From the NCBI GenBank assembly GCA_947629795.1, contig CANRFC010000011.1, positions 1 through 64,000 on the forward strand: 64,000 bases of DNA, in the 5' to 3' direction. Below, in pieces: positions 1-9,661 of the stretch (position 1 is its first letter; the number at the start of each line of letters is the position of its first letter). The DNA comes from an uncultured Oscillospiraceae bacterium. Its GTDB lineage: Bacteria; Bacillota; Clostridia; Oscillospirales; Oscillospiraceae. A model generated the notes under the pieces. That model had not been told where the DNA came from, made no database searches, and saw only the letters and a program-made list of their open reading frames with translations. The translations under genes were made by a program, and so were the position numbers.

Positions 1-63
1 TTCAAGGCAATGAAGAACTTAAGGATGCGAAAAATAAAAATATGGAGGTGTAAGTCAAAGATC

Positions 64-1611
64 ATGCAGATCCCAATCATAGTTGCTGTTTTGATCGCCG
101 CCGTTGTAGGCGTGGTCTGTTTCGCCCTGGGCGTTGTCTACCGCAAGAACGTGGCTGAGAAGAAGATCTCCGGCGCCGAGGAGGAGGCCAAGCGCATCCT
201 CAACGAGGCCATCAAGACTTCGGAGAACAAGCAGCGCGAGGCCATGGTCGAGGCCAAGGAGGCCATCCTGGCCGCCCGCAACGAGTGGGAGAAGGAGGAG
301 AAGGAGCGCCGCTCCGACATCCAGAAGCAGGAGCACCGCCTTCAGCAGAAGGAGGAGAACCTGGACCGCAAGACCGACAACATCGAGAAGAAGGAGGAGA
401 CCCTCCAGAACAAGATCGCCGACCTGGAGCAGGCCCGGCAGGACGTGGAGGAGCTCAAGGACCAGCAGCGCGCCGAGCTGGAGCGCATCTCGGGCATGAC
501 CGCCGAGGAGGCCAAGGCCCAGCTCCTCCAGGAGCTGGAGCAGGAGGTCACCCACGAGTCGGCCGCCAAGATCAAGGAGGCCGAGGCCCGGTATAAGGAA
601 GAGGCCGACAGTCTGGCCCGGGAGGTCATCGGCCTGGCCATCCAGCGCTGCGCCGCCGACCACGTGGCCGAGGCCACGGTGAGCGTGGTGCCCCTGCCCA
701 ACGACGACATGAAGGGCCGCATCATCGGCCGGGAGGGCCGGAACATCCGCACCCTGGAGACCCTCACCGGCGTGGACCTCATCATCGACGACACCCCGGA
801 GGCCATCACGGTCTCCTGCTTCGACCCGGTGCGCCGGGAGATCGCCCGCATCGCCCTGGAGAAGCTCATCCAGGACGGCCGCATCCACCCCGCCCGCATC
901 GAGGAGATGGTGGAGAAGGCCAAGCGGGAGGTGGACGCCACCATCAAGGCCGAGGGCGAGCGGGCTGTTTTCGAGACCAACGTCCACGGCCTGCACCCCG
1001 AGCTGGTCAAGCTCCTGGGCCGCATGAAGTACCGCACCAGCTACGGCCAGAACGTGCTCAGCCACTCGGTGGAGGTGGCCCAGCTTGCCGGGCTCATGGC
1101 CTCCGAGCTGGGAGGCGACGTCACCGTGGCCAAGCGGGCCGGCCTGCTCCACGACCTGGGCAAGGCCATCGACCATGAGGTGGAGGGTTCCCACGTGGCC
1201 ATCGGCGTGGAGCTGGCCCGGAAGTACCACGAGAGCGAAGAGGTCATCAACGCCATCGAGGCCCACCACGGCGACGTGGAGCCCCAGACCCTCACCGCCG
1301 TGCTGGTCCAGGCCGCCGACGCGGTCTCCGCCGCCCGGCCCGGCGCCCGGCGGGAGAACCTGGAGAACTACATCAAGCGTCTGGAGACCCTGGAGGCCAT
1401 CGGCGCCTCCTTCCCCGGCGTGGAGAAGTGCTTCGCCATCCAGGCCGGCCGGGAGATCCGCATCATGGTGGAGCCCGAGAAAGTCACCGAGGACCAGATG
1501 GTCCTCCTGGCCCGGGATGTGGCCAAGAAGATCGAGGACGAGATGGAGTACCCCGGCCAGATCAAGGTCAACATCATCCGGGAGACCAAGGCCGTGGACT
1601 ACGCCAAATAA
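64..1611 (+). CDS. rny: Ribonuclease Y (TM anchor, coiled coil, KH and HD domains)
   Basis: [23 protein letters not shown]...[45 protein letters not shown]...[17 protein letters not shown]; the ORF opens at 10 but the likely start is ATG 64. Confidence 0.97.
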   Translation: MQIPIIVAVLIAAVVGVVCFALGVVYRKNVAEKKISGAEEEAKRILNEAIKTSENKQREAMVEAKEAILAARNEWEKEEKERRSDIQKQEHRLQQKEENLDRKTDNIEKKEETLQNKIADLEQARQDVEELKDQQRAELERISGMTAEEAKAQLLQELEQEVTHESAAKIKEAEARYKEEADSLAREVIGLAIQRCAADHVAEATVSVVPLPNDDMKGRIIGREGRNIRTLETLTGVDLIIDDTPEAITVSCFDPVRREIARIALEKLIQDGRIHPARIEEMVEKAKREVDATIKAEGERAVFETNVHGLHPELVKLLGRMKYRTSYGQNVLSHSVEVAQLAGLMASELGGDVTVAKRAGLLHDLGKAIDHEVEGSHVAIGVELARKYHESEEVINAIEAHHGDVEPQTLTAVLVQAADAVSAARPGARRENLENYIKRLETLEAIGASFPGVEKCFAIQAGREIRIMVEPEKVTEDQMVLLARDVAKKIEDEMEYPGQIKVNIIRETKAVDYAK

Positions 1612-1633
1612 CCTGCTCTCTTTCGGGAAATTC

Positions 1634-1674
1634 AGAAGCCCTGGGCGGATGTGCAGCATCCGCCCAGGGCTTCT
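1634..1674 (+). terminator. Intrinsic terminator after rny
   Basis: AGAAGCCCTGGGCGGATG-tgcag-CATCCGCCCAGGGCTTCT, perfect 18-bp stem. Confidence 0.85.
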
Positions 1675-1740
1675 TAACACTCTGGAGTGGAAGGCAGGCA
1701 AAGAGAACTTTCATTGTTGAACAGCAGGACCCAGGTGAAT

Positions 1741-1777
1741 GAAAGCGCCCCAAGCGGCTTCCGCTTGGGGCGCTTTC
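1741..1777. terminator. Hairpin between convergent genes (likely bidirectional terminator)
   Basis: GAAAGCGCCCCAAGCGG-ctt-CCGCTTGGGGCGCTTTC, perfect 17-bp stem. Confidence 0.75.
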
Positions 1778-1819
1778 ATTATGTAAGGGCGGATGGTTCC
1801 AAGTCCCCGGGTTTTTCCC

Positions 1820-2896
1820 TCAGTCCAGCTTCAGGTCCCCGTCCTTGATCCAGCCGATCTTCCGGAAGAACAGGCCGAAGGCCCAGGTGAGCAGGGCGGG
1901 GAGGACGAAGGAGATGAGGATGAGCCCGATCCAATGGAAGGCGGTGGGGGAGACGGCCACGGCCCCCACCTTCTCGACGGCCTTCTCGCTGGGAGCCAGC
2001 CACCCGGTCCACACCCCGATCTGCCCGCACAGGCCGCAGGTGCCCATGCCGGAGTTGATGGGGTCGCCGTTCATCTCCAGCTTGAACAGGCAGGTGGCCA
2101 GGGGCCCGGTGATGGCAGAGGCCAGGATGGGGGGGATCCAGATCCGGGGGTTCTTCACGATGTTGCCCATCTGAAGCATGGAGGTGCCGATGCCCTGGCT
2201 CACCAGGCCGCCCCAGCGGTTCTCCCGGAAGGACATGACGGCGAAGCCCACCATCTGGGCGCAGCACCCGGCCACGGCGGCGCCCCCCGCCAGGCCCACC
2301 AGGCCCAGGGTGTGGCAGATGGCGGCCGAGGAGATGGGCAGGGTCAGGGCGATGCCCACCAGCACGCTGACCAGGATGCCCATCCAGAAGGGCTGGAGCA
2401 TGGTGGCGTTGTTGATGAGGGTGCCGAAGGCGTCGGCGGCGGAGCCGATGGGGGGCGCGATGAGGTAGCTGAGCACCACTCCCACGAAGATGGTGACGAA
2501 GGGGGTCACCAGCAGGTCTACCTTGGTCTCCTTGGATACCGCCTTGCCGAACTCGGCGGCCAGGATGGCGATAAAGAGCACCGCCAGGGGCCCGCCGGCG
2601 CCGCCCAGGGAGTTGGCGGCCTGCCCCACGGCGGCCAGAGAGAAGAGCACCAGGGGCGGGGCCTGGAGGGCATAGCCGATGGCGATGGCCATGGCTGGGG
2701 CGGACATGGCAGAGGCGAAGGCACCCATGTTCACCAGGAACTCCACCCCCAGCTGCTGGCCCAGGGTCTTGATGATGGTGCCGATGAGCAGGGAGCAGAA
2801 CAGCCCCTGGGCCATGGCCCCCAAAGCGTCCACTCCATAGCGCCTGGCGGAGATGACGATGTTTTTCCGCTTGAGAAATTCCCGAAAGCTGTTCAT
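1820..2896 (-). CDS. PTS_EIIC_2/PfoR-like multi-pass membrane transporter
   Basis: MNSFREFLKRKNIVISARRYGVDALGAMAQGLFCSLLIGTIIKTLGQQLG...; TTGACA-16-TATAAT promoter upstream on the minus strand. Confidence 0.8.
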   Translation of the reverse strand: MNSFREFLKRKNIVISARRYGVDALGAMAQGLFCSLLIGTIIKTLGQQLGVEFLVNMGAFASAMSAPAMAIAIGYALQAPPLVLFSLAAVGQAANSLGGAGGPLAVLFIAILAAEFGKAVSKETKVDLLVTPFVTIFVGVVLSYLIAPPIGSAADAFGTLINNATMLQPFWMGILVSVLVGIALTLPISSAAICHTLGLVGLAGGAAVAGCCAQMVGFAVMSFRENRWGGLVSQGIGTSMLQMGNIVKNPRIWIPPILASAITGPLATCLFKLEMNGDPINSGMGTCGLCGQIGVWTGWLAPSEKAVEKVGAVAVSPTAFHWIGLILISFVLPALLTWAFGLFFRKIGWIKDGDLKLD

Positions 2897-3073
2897 TTGC
2901 AAAACCCCTTTTCCCGGCGAGGCACGCCTGTTTTCCCTAATTATATTCGCCGACCCGGCGGTGTCAAGCGGCAGAATAGACGAATCTGGCAGGAAAAACC
3001 GCAACCCCTTTTGCATACCCCGGAGCTTTGTCCCATAGGATGGGATATCCGGAACAGAAAGGAAGGGGTCCCT

Positions 3074-3346
3074 ATGCCCTATGAAGAGCCCAAACTCACC
3101 CACCGCCTGGTCTTGGAGAGCCGGGAGAAGCTGACAGTCTCCGGCGTGGAGGAGGTGGAGAGCTTCGACGAGACCACCATCGTCATGGACACCGCCCTGG
3201 GCGCCCTCGTCGTCCGGGGGGAGGGCCTGCACATCGAAAAGCTCAGCCTGGACGGCGGCGACCTGGCGGTGGAGGGGACGGTGGAGTCCCTGACCTACGA
3301 GGAGAGCCGGGAGCGGGGCGGCTTTTTCTCCCGGCTGTGGCGGTAG
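3074..3346 (+). CDS. yabP: Sporulation protein YabP
   Basis: MPYEEPKLTHRLVLESREKLTVSGVEEVESFDETTIVMDTALGALVVRGEGLHIEKLSLDGGDLAVEG; followed by yabQ and divIC. Confidence 0.92.
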   Translation: MPYEEPKLTHRLVLESREKLTVSGVEEVESFDETTIVMDTALGALVVRGEGLHIEKLSLDGGDLAVEGTVESLTYEESRERGGFFSRLWR

Positions 3347-4024
3347 ATGGGCTTCCGCAACGCCGACCAGCTCTGCTCCTTCCTGGGCGCCGCCGCCCTG
3401 GGGGCCGCCCTGGGGCTGCTCTACGACCTGCTGCGCATCCTCCGCGCCCGCCTGGGGGGCCGGGTCTTCTCCGCCGTGCTGGACCTGCTCTTCTGGCTCA
3501 CCGCCACGGCGTCCCTGTTCGTCTACTGCGTCCTGGCGGGAGACGGCCAGGTGCGCATCTACCTGATGCTGGGGGTGATCCTGGGCCTGTGGGCCTACTT
3601 TCCCCTGTGTAGCCGATGGACCCTCCGGGTGGGCTTCCGGGTGGCCGATGTGGTGGGCTTTTTGGCAAAATTGTGCCTTTGGCCCTGGAAAATGGTGGCA
3701 AGTTTGGGCAAAAAAATCGCCCTTCACGGAAAAAAACTCTTCCATTATGCCCGGAAATGGTATAAAATAGACCCAACTAAGGACGGGGAGGGTGAGGACC
3801 ATGCAGATCAAACGGGCAAGCTTTCTGACCAAGCTCGTGGTGCTGGCCCTGCTCATCGCCGCCTCAGTGGGTCTTCTGCGCATGCAGGAGCGCATCACCC
3901 AGGCCGAGGCCGACCGGGACGAGCAGCGCCTGAAGGTGGCCCAGCAGACCCAGATCAACGCCGACCTGCAGGACGCCGTGGAAAACAGCGACGACCCCGA
4001 GCGGCAGGCCGACATCGCCCGTGA
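3347..4024 (+). CDS. yabQ: Spore cortex protein YabQ with an abnormally long out-of-frame overlap with divIC
   Basis: MGFRNADQLCSFLGAAALGAALGLLYDLLRILRAR...; typical YabQ sequence up to ~3775, then the reading frame stays open inside divIC. Confidence 0.8.
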   Translation: MGFRNADQLCSFLGAAALGAALGLLYDLLRILRARLGGRVFSAVLDLLFWLTATASLFVYCVLAGDGQVRIYLMLGVILGLWAYFPLCSRWTLRVGFRVADVVGFLAKLCLWPWKMVASLGKKIALHGKKLFHYARKWYKIDPTKDGEGEDHADQTGKLSDQARGAGPAHRRLSGSSAHAGAHHPGRGRPGRAAPEGGPADPDQRRPAGRRGKQRRPRAAGRHRP

Positions 4025-4076
4025 CAAGCTGGGCCTGGCTGCCCCCGGCGAGAAGGTCATTATCTTTACCGATTAG
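3801..4076 (+). CDS. divIC: Septum formation initiator DivIC/FtsB family
   Basis: MQIKRASFLTKLVVLALLIAASVGLLRMQERITQAEADRDEQRLKVAQQTQINADLQDAVENSDDPERQADIARDKLGLAAPGEKVIIFTD. Confidence 0.9.
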   Translation: MQIKRASFLTKLVVLALLIAASVGLLRMQERITQAEADRDEQRLKVAQQTQINADLQDAVENSDDPERQADIARDKLGLAAPGEKVIIFTD

Positions 4077-4120
4077 CCTACTTTCTTTTGAAAAAGAAAG
4101 TAGGCAAAGAAAACTTCATT
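4077..4120 (+). repeat. Palindrome plus conserved tail, copy 1 of a dispersed repeat
   Basis: CCTACTTTCTTTTGAAAAAGAAAGTAGG+CAAAGAAAACTTCATT; 36/39 identical by eye to the reverse complement of 54791-54829. Confidence 0.75.
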
Positions 4121-4248
4121 TCCCCTTTCTTTTGAAGAAAAGAAAGGGAATAAGGAAATGGGGTTTCAAGAACGTTAAATGCGGTCCCCGCCCTTTGTGT
4201 GTGGGGCGGGGCCCGGAGAGATAAAACGGAGGAGGACGGTTCGTTCGT

Positions 4249-4719
4249 ATGGAGTTCGAAGTAGGTTCTATCGTAGAGGGAAAGGTCAGCGGGATCACCA
4301 AGTTCGGGGCGTTCATCTCCCTGCCGGAGAACCGGTCGGGTCTGTGCCACATCTCGGAGATCGCCTACACCTACGTCAATGATGTGAAGGACTACCTGCA
4401 GGAGGGGCAGGAGGTCAAGGTCAAGGTCATCGGCATCGACGACTCTGGCCGCATCAACCTGTCCATCAAGAAGGCCCAGGACCCTCCGCCTCACAGCGGC
4501 GGACCCTCCGCGCCCCGTCAGGGGGGAGGCCGCGCCCCCGGCGGCGCCCGCAGCGGCGGCACCCGCAGTGCCGGCTTCACCGGCGTGCGCAAAAGCGCCG
4601 AGCCCCAGACCTTCGAGGATAAGCTCAAGCAGTTCATGGCCTCCTCTGACAGCAAGCTCTCCGAGCTGAAGATAAACGAGCGCCGCTCCAGCCGCCGGGG
4701 CGGCGGGGGCCGGAAGTAA
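4249..4719 (+). CDS. yabR: S1 domain RNA-binding protein (YabR-like)
   Basis: MEFEVGSIVEGKVSGITKFGAFISLPENRSGLCHISEIAYTYVNDVKDYLQEGQEVKVKVIGIDDSGRINLSIKKA. Confidence 0.9.
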   Translation: MEFEVGSIVEGKVSGITKFGAFISLPENRSGLCHISEIAYTYVNDVKDYLQEGQEVKVKVIGIDDSGRINLSIKKAQDPPPHSGGPSAPRQGGGRAPGGARSGGTRSAGFTGVRKSAEPQTFEDKLKQFMASSDSKLSELKINERRSSRRGGGGRK

Positions 4720-4741
4720 GCCTACATAATTGCCGCAAAAA

Positions 4742-4772
4742 AGCTCCCTGAGACATGGTCTCAGGGAGCTCG
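4742..4772. terminator. Bidirectional intrinsic terminator
   Basis: AAAAAAGCTCCCTGAGAC-atg-GTCTCAGGGAGCTCGTTTTTT. Confidence 0.85.
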
Positions 4773-4779
4773 TTTTTTC

Positions 4780-7700
4780 TCATTGTCCGGCGTATGCCTT
4801 GTCGAACCAGGCCCGCAGCAGGGGATAGGGCAGTTCTCCCGCCGTCCCGTCCACCGTGTACCACTTTGCCTCCTGGCTGTCGCGCTGGGTCTTTACCAGG
4901 CCGTTGTCCCACACCTGGATGAGCTCGTACCAGTCGCTGTCCGAGAGGATGACACTGGCTCCGTCGGGCTCCCGGTCGGGGGCCTCGGCCCGCTCCCAGC
5001 TCGTCCCGCCGCCGCTGCGCAGCTTCTCCAGGCACTCCGCGGCGCCGGGGGTGGTCAGCTCCGATGTGACCGCCCCGCCCCCGCCGCCGGGGTCGCTGCA
5101 GGTGAGCAGCACCGGCTCGCCGTAGGTGAGGGACTCCAGGACGAGCTGGAACTCCAGGGCGGCGTAGCTGGTGGGGCTTACGTCCACCCCGTGCTCCTCC
5201 AGGTCCCGGAAGAACCACTGCCGACCCCAGATGGAGTCCAGTTCTCCCTCGTCGTTTTCAAAGGTGAAGAGGAACTCCTGTCCCTCCCCGGTTTCCAAAA
5301 AGGCCAGACAGCCGGAGAATCCGGCGTGGTCCACACCGGCCCAGCCGTCCTCGGTGAGGTAGCTCCCCCCGGCCCAGACGAACTTCTCCGGCGCCGTGGT
5401 GTGGATCTGCCCGCCGTAGCTCCAGCACCGGATCACCGTGTCCCCCAGGCGGAAGGGCCGGGGCCCGGAGAGGGAGGTGATGCGCCAGTCGTCGATGGGC
5501 ATATCGTACTCCCCGCCGCCGCCGTCCGCCAGGCGGAAGGTCCCGTCGGCCTGCTCGGTGAGCAGGGCGGCAAAGGCCGACTTGGCCTGCTCCACCACAT
5601 CCCCGGGGATCCCAGTGTCCGCCCCCTCCGCCACGTGGTCGATGACGGCCCGGTCGATCTTGTAGACCAGGATATTCTCCCCGTCAAAGTAGAGATACCG
5701 CTCCCACATGGCCCCACCGGTCTCATCGTCCCAGTCGGTGAGCCCGTTGGCGTAGAGGTACCGGCCATAGGGCTCCCACCGGAAGTAGTCCCAGTAGTTC
5801 AGCTCCGGGCAGGCCTCCAGCAGGAGCTTTTCCAGGTCGGCCTCGTACACAACCCCGTCCCGCAGGAAGAAGATCTGCCGCCCGGCGGCCAGCTCGTCCA
5901 CGCCGTCTCCGTCCAGGTCCACCTGGTGGATCACGGTGCTGTCAGCCCGGCACCGGGCCAGCAGGACCAGCGCCCCGTCCCCGTTGAAGCAATAGAGGTC
6001 CCGCAGGTACCCGTCCACCTGCTCGCTGTACTCTGCGGAGTAGTCCACATAGAACCCGTCCCGGCCAAGGAGGTCGTGGAAAAAGTACATATTGCTCTGC
6101 CCGGTGAGGAAGGCGTGATAAACGCCGCTTTCATCCTCATAGGCGGCGGTGTACTTCCCGTCCTCCGCGCCGTAGATGCACACGTGCCTGCCGTCAAAGT
6201 TCCAGCTGGCGGTATACTGGGTGGTGTCGTCCGGCCCCGGGACCTGGGTCACCGCCACCGCCTGGGCGGCGTAGGGCTCCAGGTCCTTCAGGGAGATGAC
6301 CGCCGCCGGCTCGCCGCCGGGCAGCACCGTGGGGATGGCCGGGTGCTCGCACACCTGATTGGACACGAACCAATAGGTCCCGTCCTCCCCCTCCTCCAAC
6401 GTCACACAGTACCAGTTGTTCCCGTTGAAATTGCTGTTGTGGTAGAGCCTTATCAGCGTGCTGCTGCCGGTGGTCTCCCGGGTGCCGCACAGGAAGTCCA
6501 GATAGCCGCAGTAGTTGGTGTCTCCGTGCATCCAGTAGTAGGCGTCATACTGGGCGGAGTAGGTGAAGCCGTCCAACCCCTTCTTGGCGGTGTCGGCGGA
6601 GGTCAGGCCGGTGTTGGCCTGGAGAAGCGCGTCCATCTCCGCCCCTGTCAGCTTGCTGGCGGGGCAGGGCAGGTCGTTCCAGCTCTCGTACCCAAAGACC
6701 GCCTTCAGCTCCTCCTCGGAGAAGGGGATGGTGCCGTCGCAGTAAAAGAGCTGGTAGAGGTCGATGTTCTCGGGCTTGTCATAGAGGTTGAGGGGATTGG
6801 CAAACTGGTTGCGAATGTTGTAGTACTCCCGGGTCCCGTCCCCCCAGGTGGCGTAGAGCTGGCTCTGGTTGGAGCCGGAGGAGTTGAAGAACTGCTCGTT
6901 GAACCACTCCAGCTCTTCTCCGGTGAGGGCCGCGGGCCCAAAGACCTCCACGGGAGCAACGCTCTCCGCGGGCTTGCTGCTCTCCGCGGGCTTGCCGCTC
7001 TCCGCCGGGTCCTGGGTCTGGGCCCCGGTGAAGGTGCAGGCCGCCGTCACCAGGGTGACCAATATGGCCAGGGCCACGGCTGCCGCCGCCACCCGGGGCT
7101 TTTTCGCGATGAGCTTGACCCGTTCCATAATGCCTCCTTTTCTGTCGGTCATGGTGGTGGCCGTCTGCAGGAGCCGTCCCGGCGACGCGCTCACCGCCGC
7201 CATGTCCACCAAGGTTTTTCCATAGGCCAGCCGCTCCGGCTCGCCCAGCCGGGCGATGGCCCCCTCGTCACAGGCCAGCTCGCAGTCCCGCCGGCTCAGA
7301 TCGGCCGCCCACCACACCAGGGGGTCGAACCAGTAGAGGCACAGGCACACCCCCCGCACCAGGGCCCACATCGGGTCCCGGTGCCGCAGATGGGTGAGCT
7401 CGTGGGCCAGCACGTGGCGCAGCCGACGCCCGTCCCCGGCGCAGTCGGGGGTGACGTACACCGCCGGGCGGAGCAGCCCCACCAGACAGGGGGAGGAGAC
7501 CCCGCCCGAGACAAATACCGGCACGGGGCACCCCTCCGCCGCCAGGGGCCTGGCCCCCCGGCGGGCGTGGCGGCGGAAGAAGAGGTTCACGCAGAAGAGC
7601 CACACCCCCATGAGTGCCACGCCGCACAGCCACACCACCGTGAGGACCTGCACCCAGTCCACCGCCGGAGTGGCCCCCGGGGAGAGAAGCTGTGTCCAGC

Positions 7701-8124
7701 CCCCTGCCGGGAGACTTTCCCACAGGGAGGGGGCGTCCCCATCCCCCCGGATGGGCGCTCCGGGAGAAACGGGGTCTGAATGGGTGCCGTCGGAGCCCTC
7801 CACGGGGCCTTTTTCCGGGGAGTCGGGTCCCGAAACAGGGGAGTAAACACCGCCAAAATTCGGCGTTTTTCCCGCCTCCTGCCCCTGCTGGGAGAGGGCG
7901 GGGACCCCCTCCCACCGGGGCAGAGCGGCCTGCTGGGCCGCCTGGGGCACCACATTGAGTACGCTGACCCGGGACCCCGGCAGGCTCACCGGCACCAGCA
8001 GCCGTACCGCCACCACCAGCCACAGGGCGTACTGCAGCCGCAGGCTGATCCGCCCCCGCAGCAGGTAGCGCAGCAGGGCCATCACCAGGATCAGCACCGA
8101 GGAAGTGATGAGCATTTCTCTCAT
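4780..8124 (-). CDS. BlaR1/M56-family membrane metallopeptidase with a long extracellular C-terminal region
   Basis: MREMLITSSVLILVMALLRYLLRGRISLRLQYALWLVVAVRLLVPVSL...VLAHELTHLRHRDPMWALVRGVCLCLYWFDPLVWWAADLSRRDCELACDEGAIARLG. Confidence 0.88.
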   Translation of the reverse strand: MREMLITSSVLILVMALLRYLLRGRISLRLQYALWLVVAVRLLVPVSLPGSRVSVLNVVPQAAQQAALPRWEGVPALSQQGQEAGKTPNFGGVYSPVSGPDSPEKGPVEGSDGTHSDPVSPGAPIRGDGDAPSLWESLPAGGWTQLLSPGATPAVDWVQVLTVVWLCGVALMGVWLFCVNLFFRRHARRGARPLAAEGCPVPVFVSGGVSSPCLVGLLRPAVYVTPDCAGDGRRLRHVLAHELTHLRHRDPMWALVRGVCLCLYWFDPLVWWAADLSRRDCELACDEGAIARLGEPERLAYGKTLVDMAAVSASPGRLLQTATTMTDRKGGIMERVKLIAKKPRVAAAAVALAILVTLVTAACTFTGAQTQDPAESGKPAESSKPAESVAPVEVFGPAALTGEELEWFNEQFFNSSGSNQSQLYATWGDGTREYYNIRNQFANPLNLYDKPENIDLYQLFYCDGTIPFSEEELKAVFGYESWNDLPCPASKLTGAEMDALLQANTGLTSADTAKKGLDGFTYSAQYDAYYWMHGDTNYCGYLDFLCGTRETTGSSTLIRLYHNSNFNGNNWYCVTLEEGEDGTYWFVSNQVCEHPAIPTVLPGGEPAAVISLKDLEPYAAQAVAVTQVPGPDDTTQYTASWNFDGRHVCIYGAEDGKYTAAYEDESGVYHAFLTGQSNMYFFHDLLGRDGFYVDYSAEYSEQVDGYLRDLYCFNGDGALVLLARCRADSTVIHQVDLDGDGVDELAAGRQIFFLRDGVVYEADLEKLLLEACPELNYWDYFRWEPYGRYLYANGLTDWDDETGGAMWERYLYFDGENILVYKIDRAVIDHVAEGADTGIPGDVVEQAKSAFAALLTEQADGTFRLADGGGGEYDMPIDDWRITSLSGPRPFRLGDTVIRCWSYGGQIHTTAPEKFVWAGGSYLTEDGWAGVDHAGFSGCLAFLETGEGQEFLFTFENDEGELDSIWGRQWFFRDLEEHGVDVSPTSYAALEFQLVLESLTYGEPVLLTCSDPGGGGGAVTSELTTPGAAECLEKLRSGGGTSWERAEAPDREPDGASVILSDSDWYELIQVWDNGLVKTQRDSQEAKWYTVDGTAGELPYPLLRAWFDKAYAGQ

Positions 8125-8504
8125 TTCGTCCCCTCCTCCGCCTGCCTGAGAATGTCATAGAGTTCTTCGATCTCCGAGCGGGACAGGCCCTCCCGCTCCA
8201 CCAGGGCGTTGACCAGAAGCCCCACGCTGCCGTGGTAGGCCCGGCGGAGGAGGGAGTCGGTCTCGGCGGCCACCACCCGGTCCCGCTCCACCGCCGCCCG
8301 GAAGAGCTTGGCGCGCCCCTCCTGCCGGTGGGTGAGAAGGCCCTTCTCCTCCATCCGCCGCACCATGGTGGTCACGGTGCTCTTGGCCCAGCCGGCGGAC
8401 TTCTCCAGCTCCCGGACCAGCTCCATAAGGGTCCGGTCCCCCGTCCAGAGGACCTCCATGACCCGCCACTCGCTCTGGGTCAGACTGATGGGCTCGCGTT
8501 CCAT
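8121..8504 (-). CDS. BlaI/MecI/CopY family repressor
   Basis: MEREPISLTQSEWRVMEVLWTGDRTLMELVRELEKSAGWAKSTVTTMVRRMEEKGLLTHRQEGRAKLF; 4-nt ATGA overlap with the M56 gene. Confidence 0.92.
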   Translation of the reverse strand: MEREPISLTQSEWRVMEVLWTGDRTLMELVRELEKSAGWAKSTVTTMVRRMEEKGLLTHRQEGRAKLFRAAVERDRVVAAETDSLLRRAYHGSVGLLVNALVEREGLSRSEIEELYDILRQAEEGTK

Positions 8505-8528
8505 AAACAGGACCTCCCTGAAAACGAT

Positions 8529-8550
8529 TTGGTTTACAGCTGTAAACCAA
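8529..8550. promoter_or_regulatory. BlaI-type operator 1
   Basis: TTGGTTTACAGCTGTAAACCAA, perfect 22-bp palindrome with TACA-N2-TGTA core, upstream of blaI. Confidence 0.85.
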
Positions 8551-8563
8551 GCATACCAGAAAG

Positions 8564-8581
8564 GTCTACAATTGTCAACCA
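8564..8581. promoter_or_regulatory. Probable BlaI-type operator 2
   Basis: GGTCTACAATTGTCAACC, imperfect palindrome with TACAATTGTC core. Confidence 0.6.
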
Positions 8582-8821
8582 AAAAAGGATGACAATTTGG
8601 ATACAAGGCGGGCCGAGGGGAGCCGGAGCCCAAATGCGCCGCGGTAGTGGGCCGGACGCATCAAGGCAAAGAGAGCTGGGGCCGCGATCCAAAGGGCGCG
8701 GGGGGATGGCGGGGCGGGCCTGCCGCGGGCGGGAGAGGCGGAAGCGGCAAAAAATGGGGATATTTTACAAGACTTTTCGGGGCATTGGCGGTACAATACG
8801 GGGAGAGGGGAGGGAGAGGAC

Positions 8822-9661
8822 ATGAAGAAAGAGACGAGGACGGTGGTCTACGATGAGGAGCTGCGGCTGGAGGCCTACCGGCTCACGGGGTTCGCGCGGC
8901 CCTTTCCCAACCATTTCCACGAGCACTATGTACTGGGCCTGGTGGAGGAGGGGGAGCGCCGGCTGTCCTGCAGGAACCGGGAGTACACCGTGGGGCGGGG
9001 ATGTGTCCTCCTGTTCCATCCGGGGGACAACCACGCCTGCGCCCAGAGCGACGGCGGGAGCCTGGACTACCGGGGGTTCAACATCTCCAGGGAGGTCATG
9101 CTGGAGCTGGCGGAGGAGGTGACGGGACGGCGGGAACTGCCGGGCTTTTCCGAAAACGTCCTGCGGGAGGAGGAGATCGCCTGCTGCCTGCGTGCCCTTC
9201 ATGAGATGGTGATGGGCGGGGTCTCCGGCCTGGAGAAGGAGGAGACCCTGCTGCTGCTCATCTCCGGGCTGATACGCTGCTGCGGGCAGCCCTTTGCGCG
9301 CTGCGTGCCCCGGTGTCCCCAGGAGGTGGAGCGGGCCTGTGAATTTATCCGGGCGCACTACCGGGAGCGGATCTATCTGGACCAGATCTGCCGCCACGCC
9401 GGGCTGAGCAGGTCTGCGCTGCTCCGGGCCTTTACCGGCGCCAAGGGCATCACGCCCTACCGCTACCTGGAGACCATCCGCATCAACGAGGCCAAGGCTC
9501 TGCTGGGCCGGGGGGTGCAGCCCGTGGAGGCGGCCATGCGCACGGGCTTTTCCGACCAGAGCCATTTCACCAACTACTTCAGCAGCTTTATCGGCCTGGC
9601 CCCCGGCGCCTATCGGGATATCTTCTTTGCCAGGGAGGGGGAGGAACAGGATGGGAAATAA
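8822..9661 (+). CDS. AraC family transcriptional regulator with cupin-like N-terminus
   Basis: MKKETRTVVYDEELRLEAYRLTGFARPFPNHFHEHYVLGLVEEGERRL...VERACEFIRAHYRERIYLDQICRHAGLSRSALLRAFTGAKGITPYRYLETIRINEAKALL. Confidence 0.93.
   Translation: MKKETRTVVYDEELRLEAYRLTGFARPFPNHFHEHYVLGLVEEGERRLSCRNREYTVGRGCVLLFHPGDNHACAQSDGGSLDYRGFNISREVMLELAEEVTGRRELPGFSENVLREEEIACCLRALHEMVMGGVSGLEKEETLLLLISGLIRCCGQPFARCVPRCPQEVERACEFIRAHYRERIYLDQICRHAGLSRSALLRAFTGAKGITPYRYLETIRINEAKALLGRGVQPVEAAMRTGFSDQSHFTNYFSSFIGLAPGAYRDIFFAREGEEQDGK

Noticed and set aside
55-1701. Very long antisense ORFs (e.g. 55-1701 -, 1793-3346 +, 4783-7779 +, 10982-12508 +, 12834-15605 +, 23032-24798 +, 44283-46610 +, 50047-51531 +, 58469-60682 +, 60695-62944 +)
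   Set aside because: They are mirror frames of confidently identified GC-rich genes, with low-complexity G/H/D/V/A-rich translations and no recognisable domains.
1777-1790. TTATGTAAGGG (and TCATGTAAG at ~12730 and ~38194) as further XerD-like sites
   Set aside because: They lack the conserved AAC(C/T) end of the motif and were not counted.
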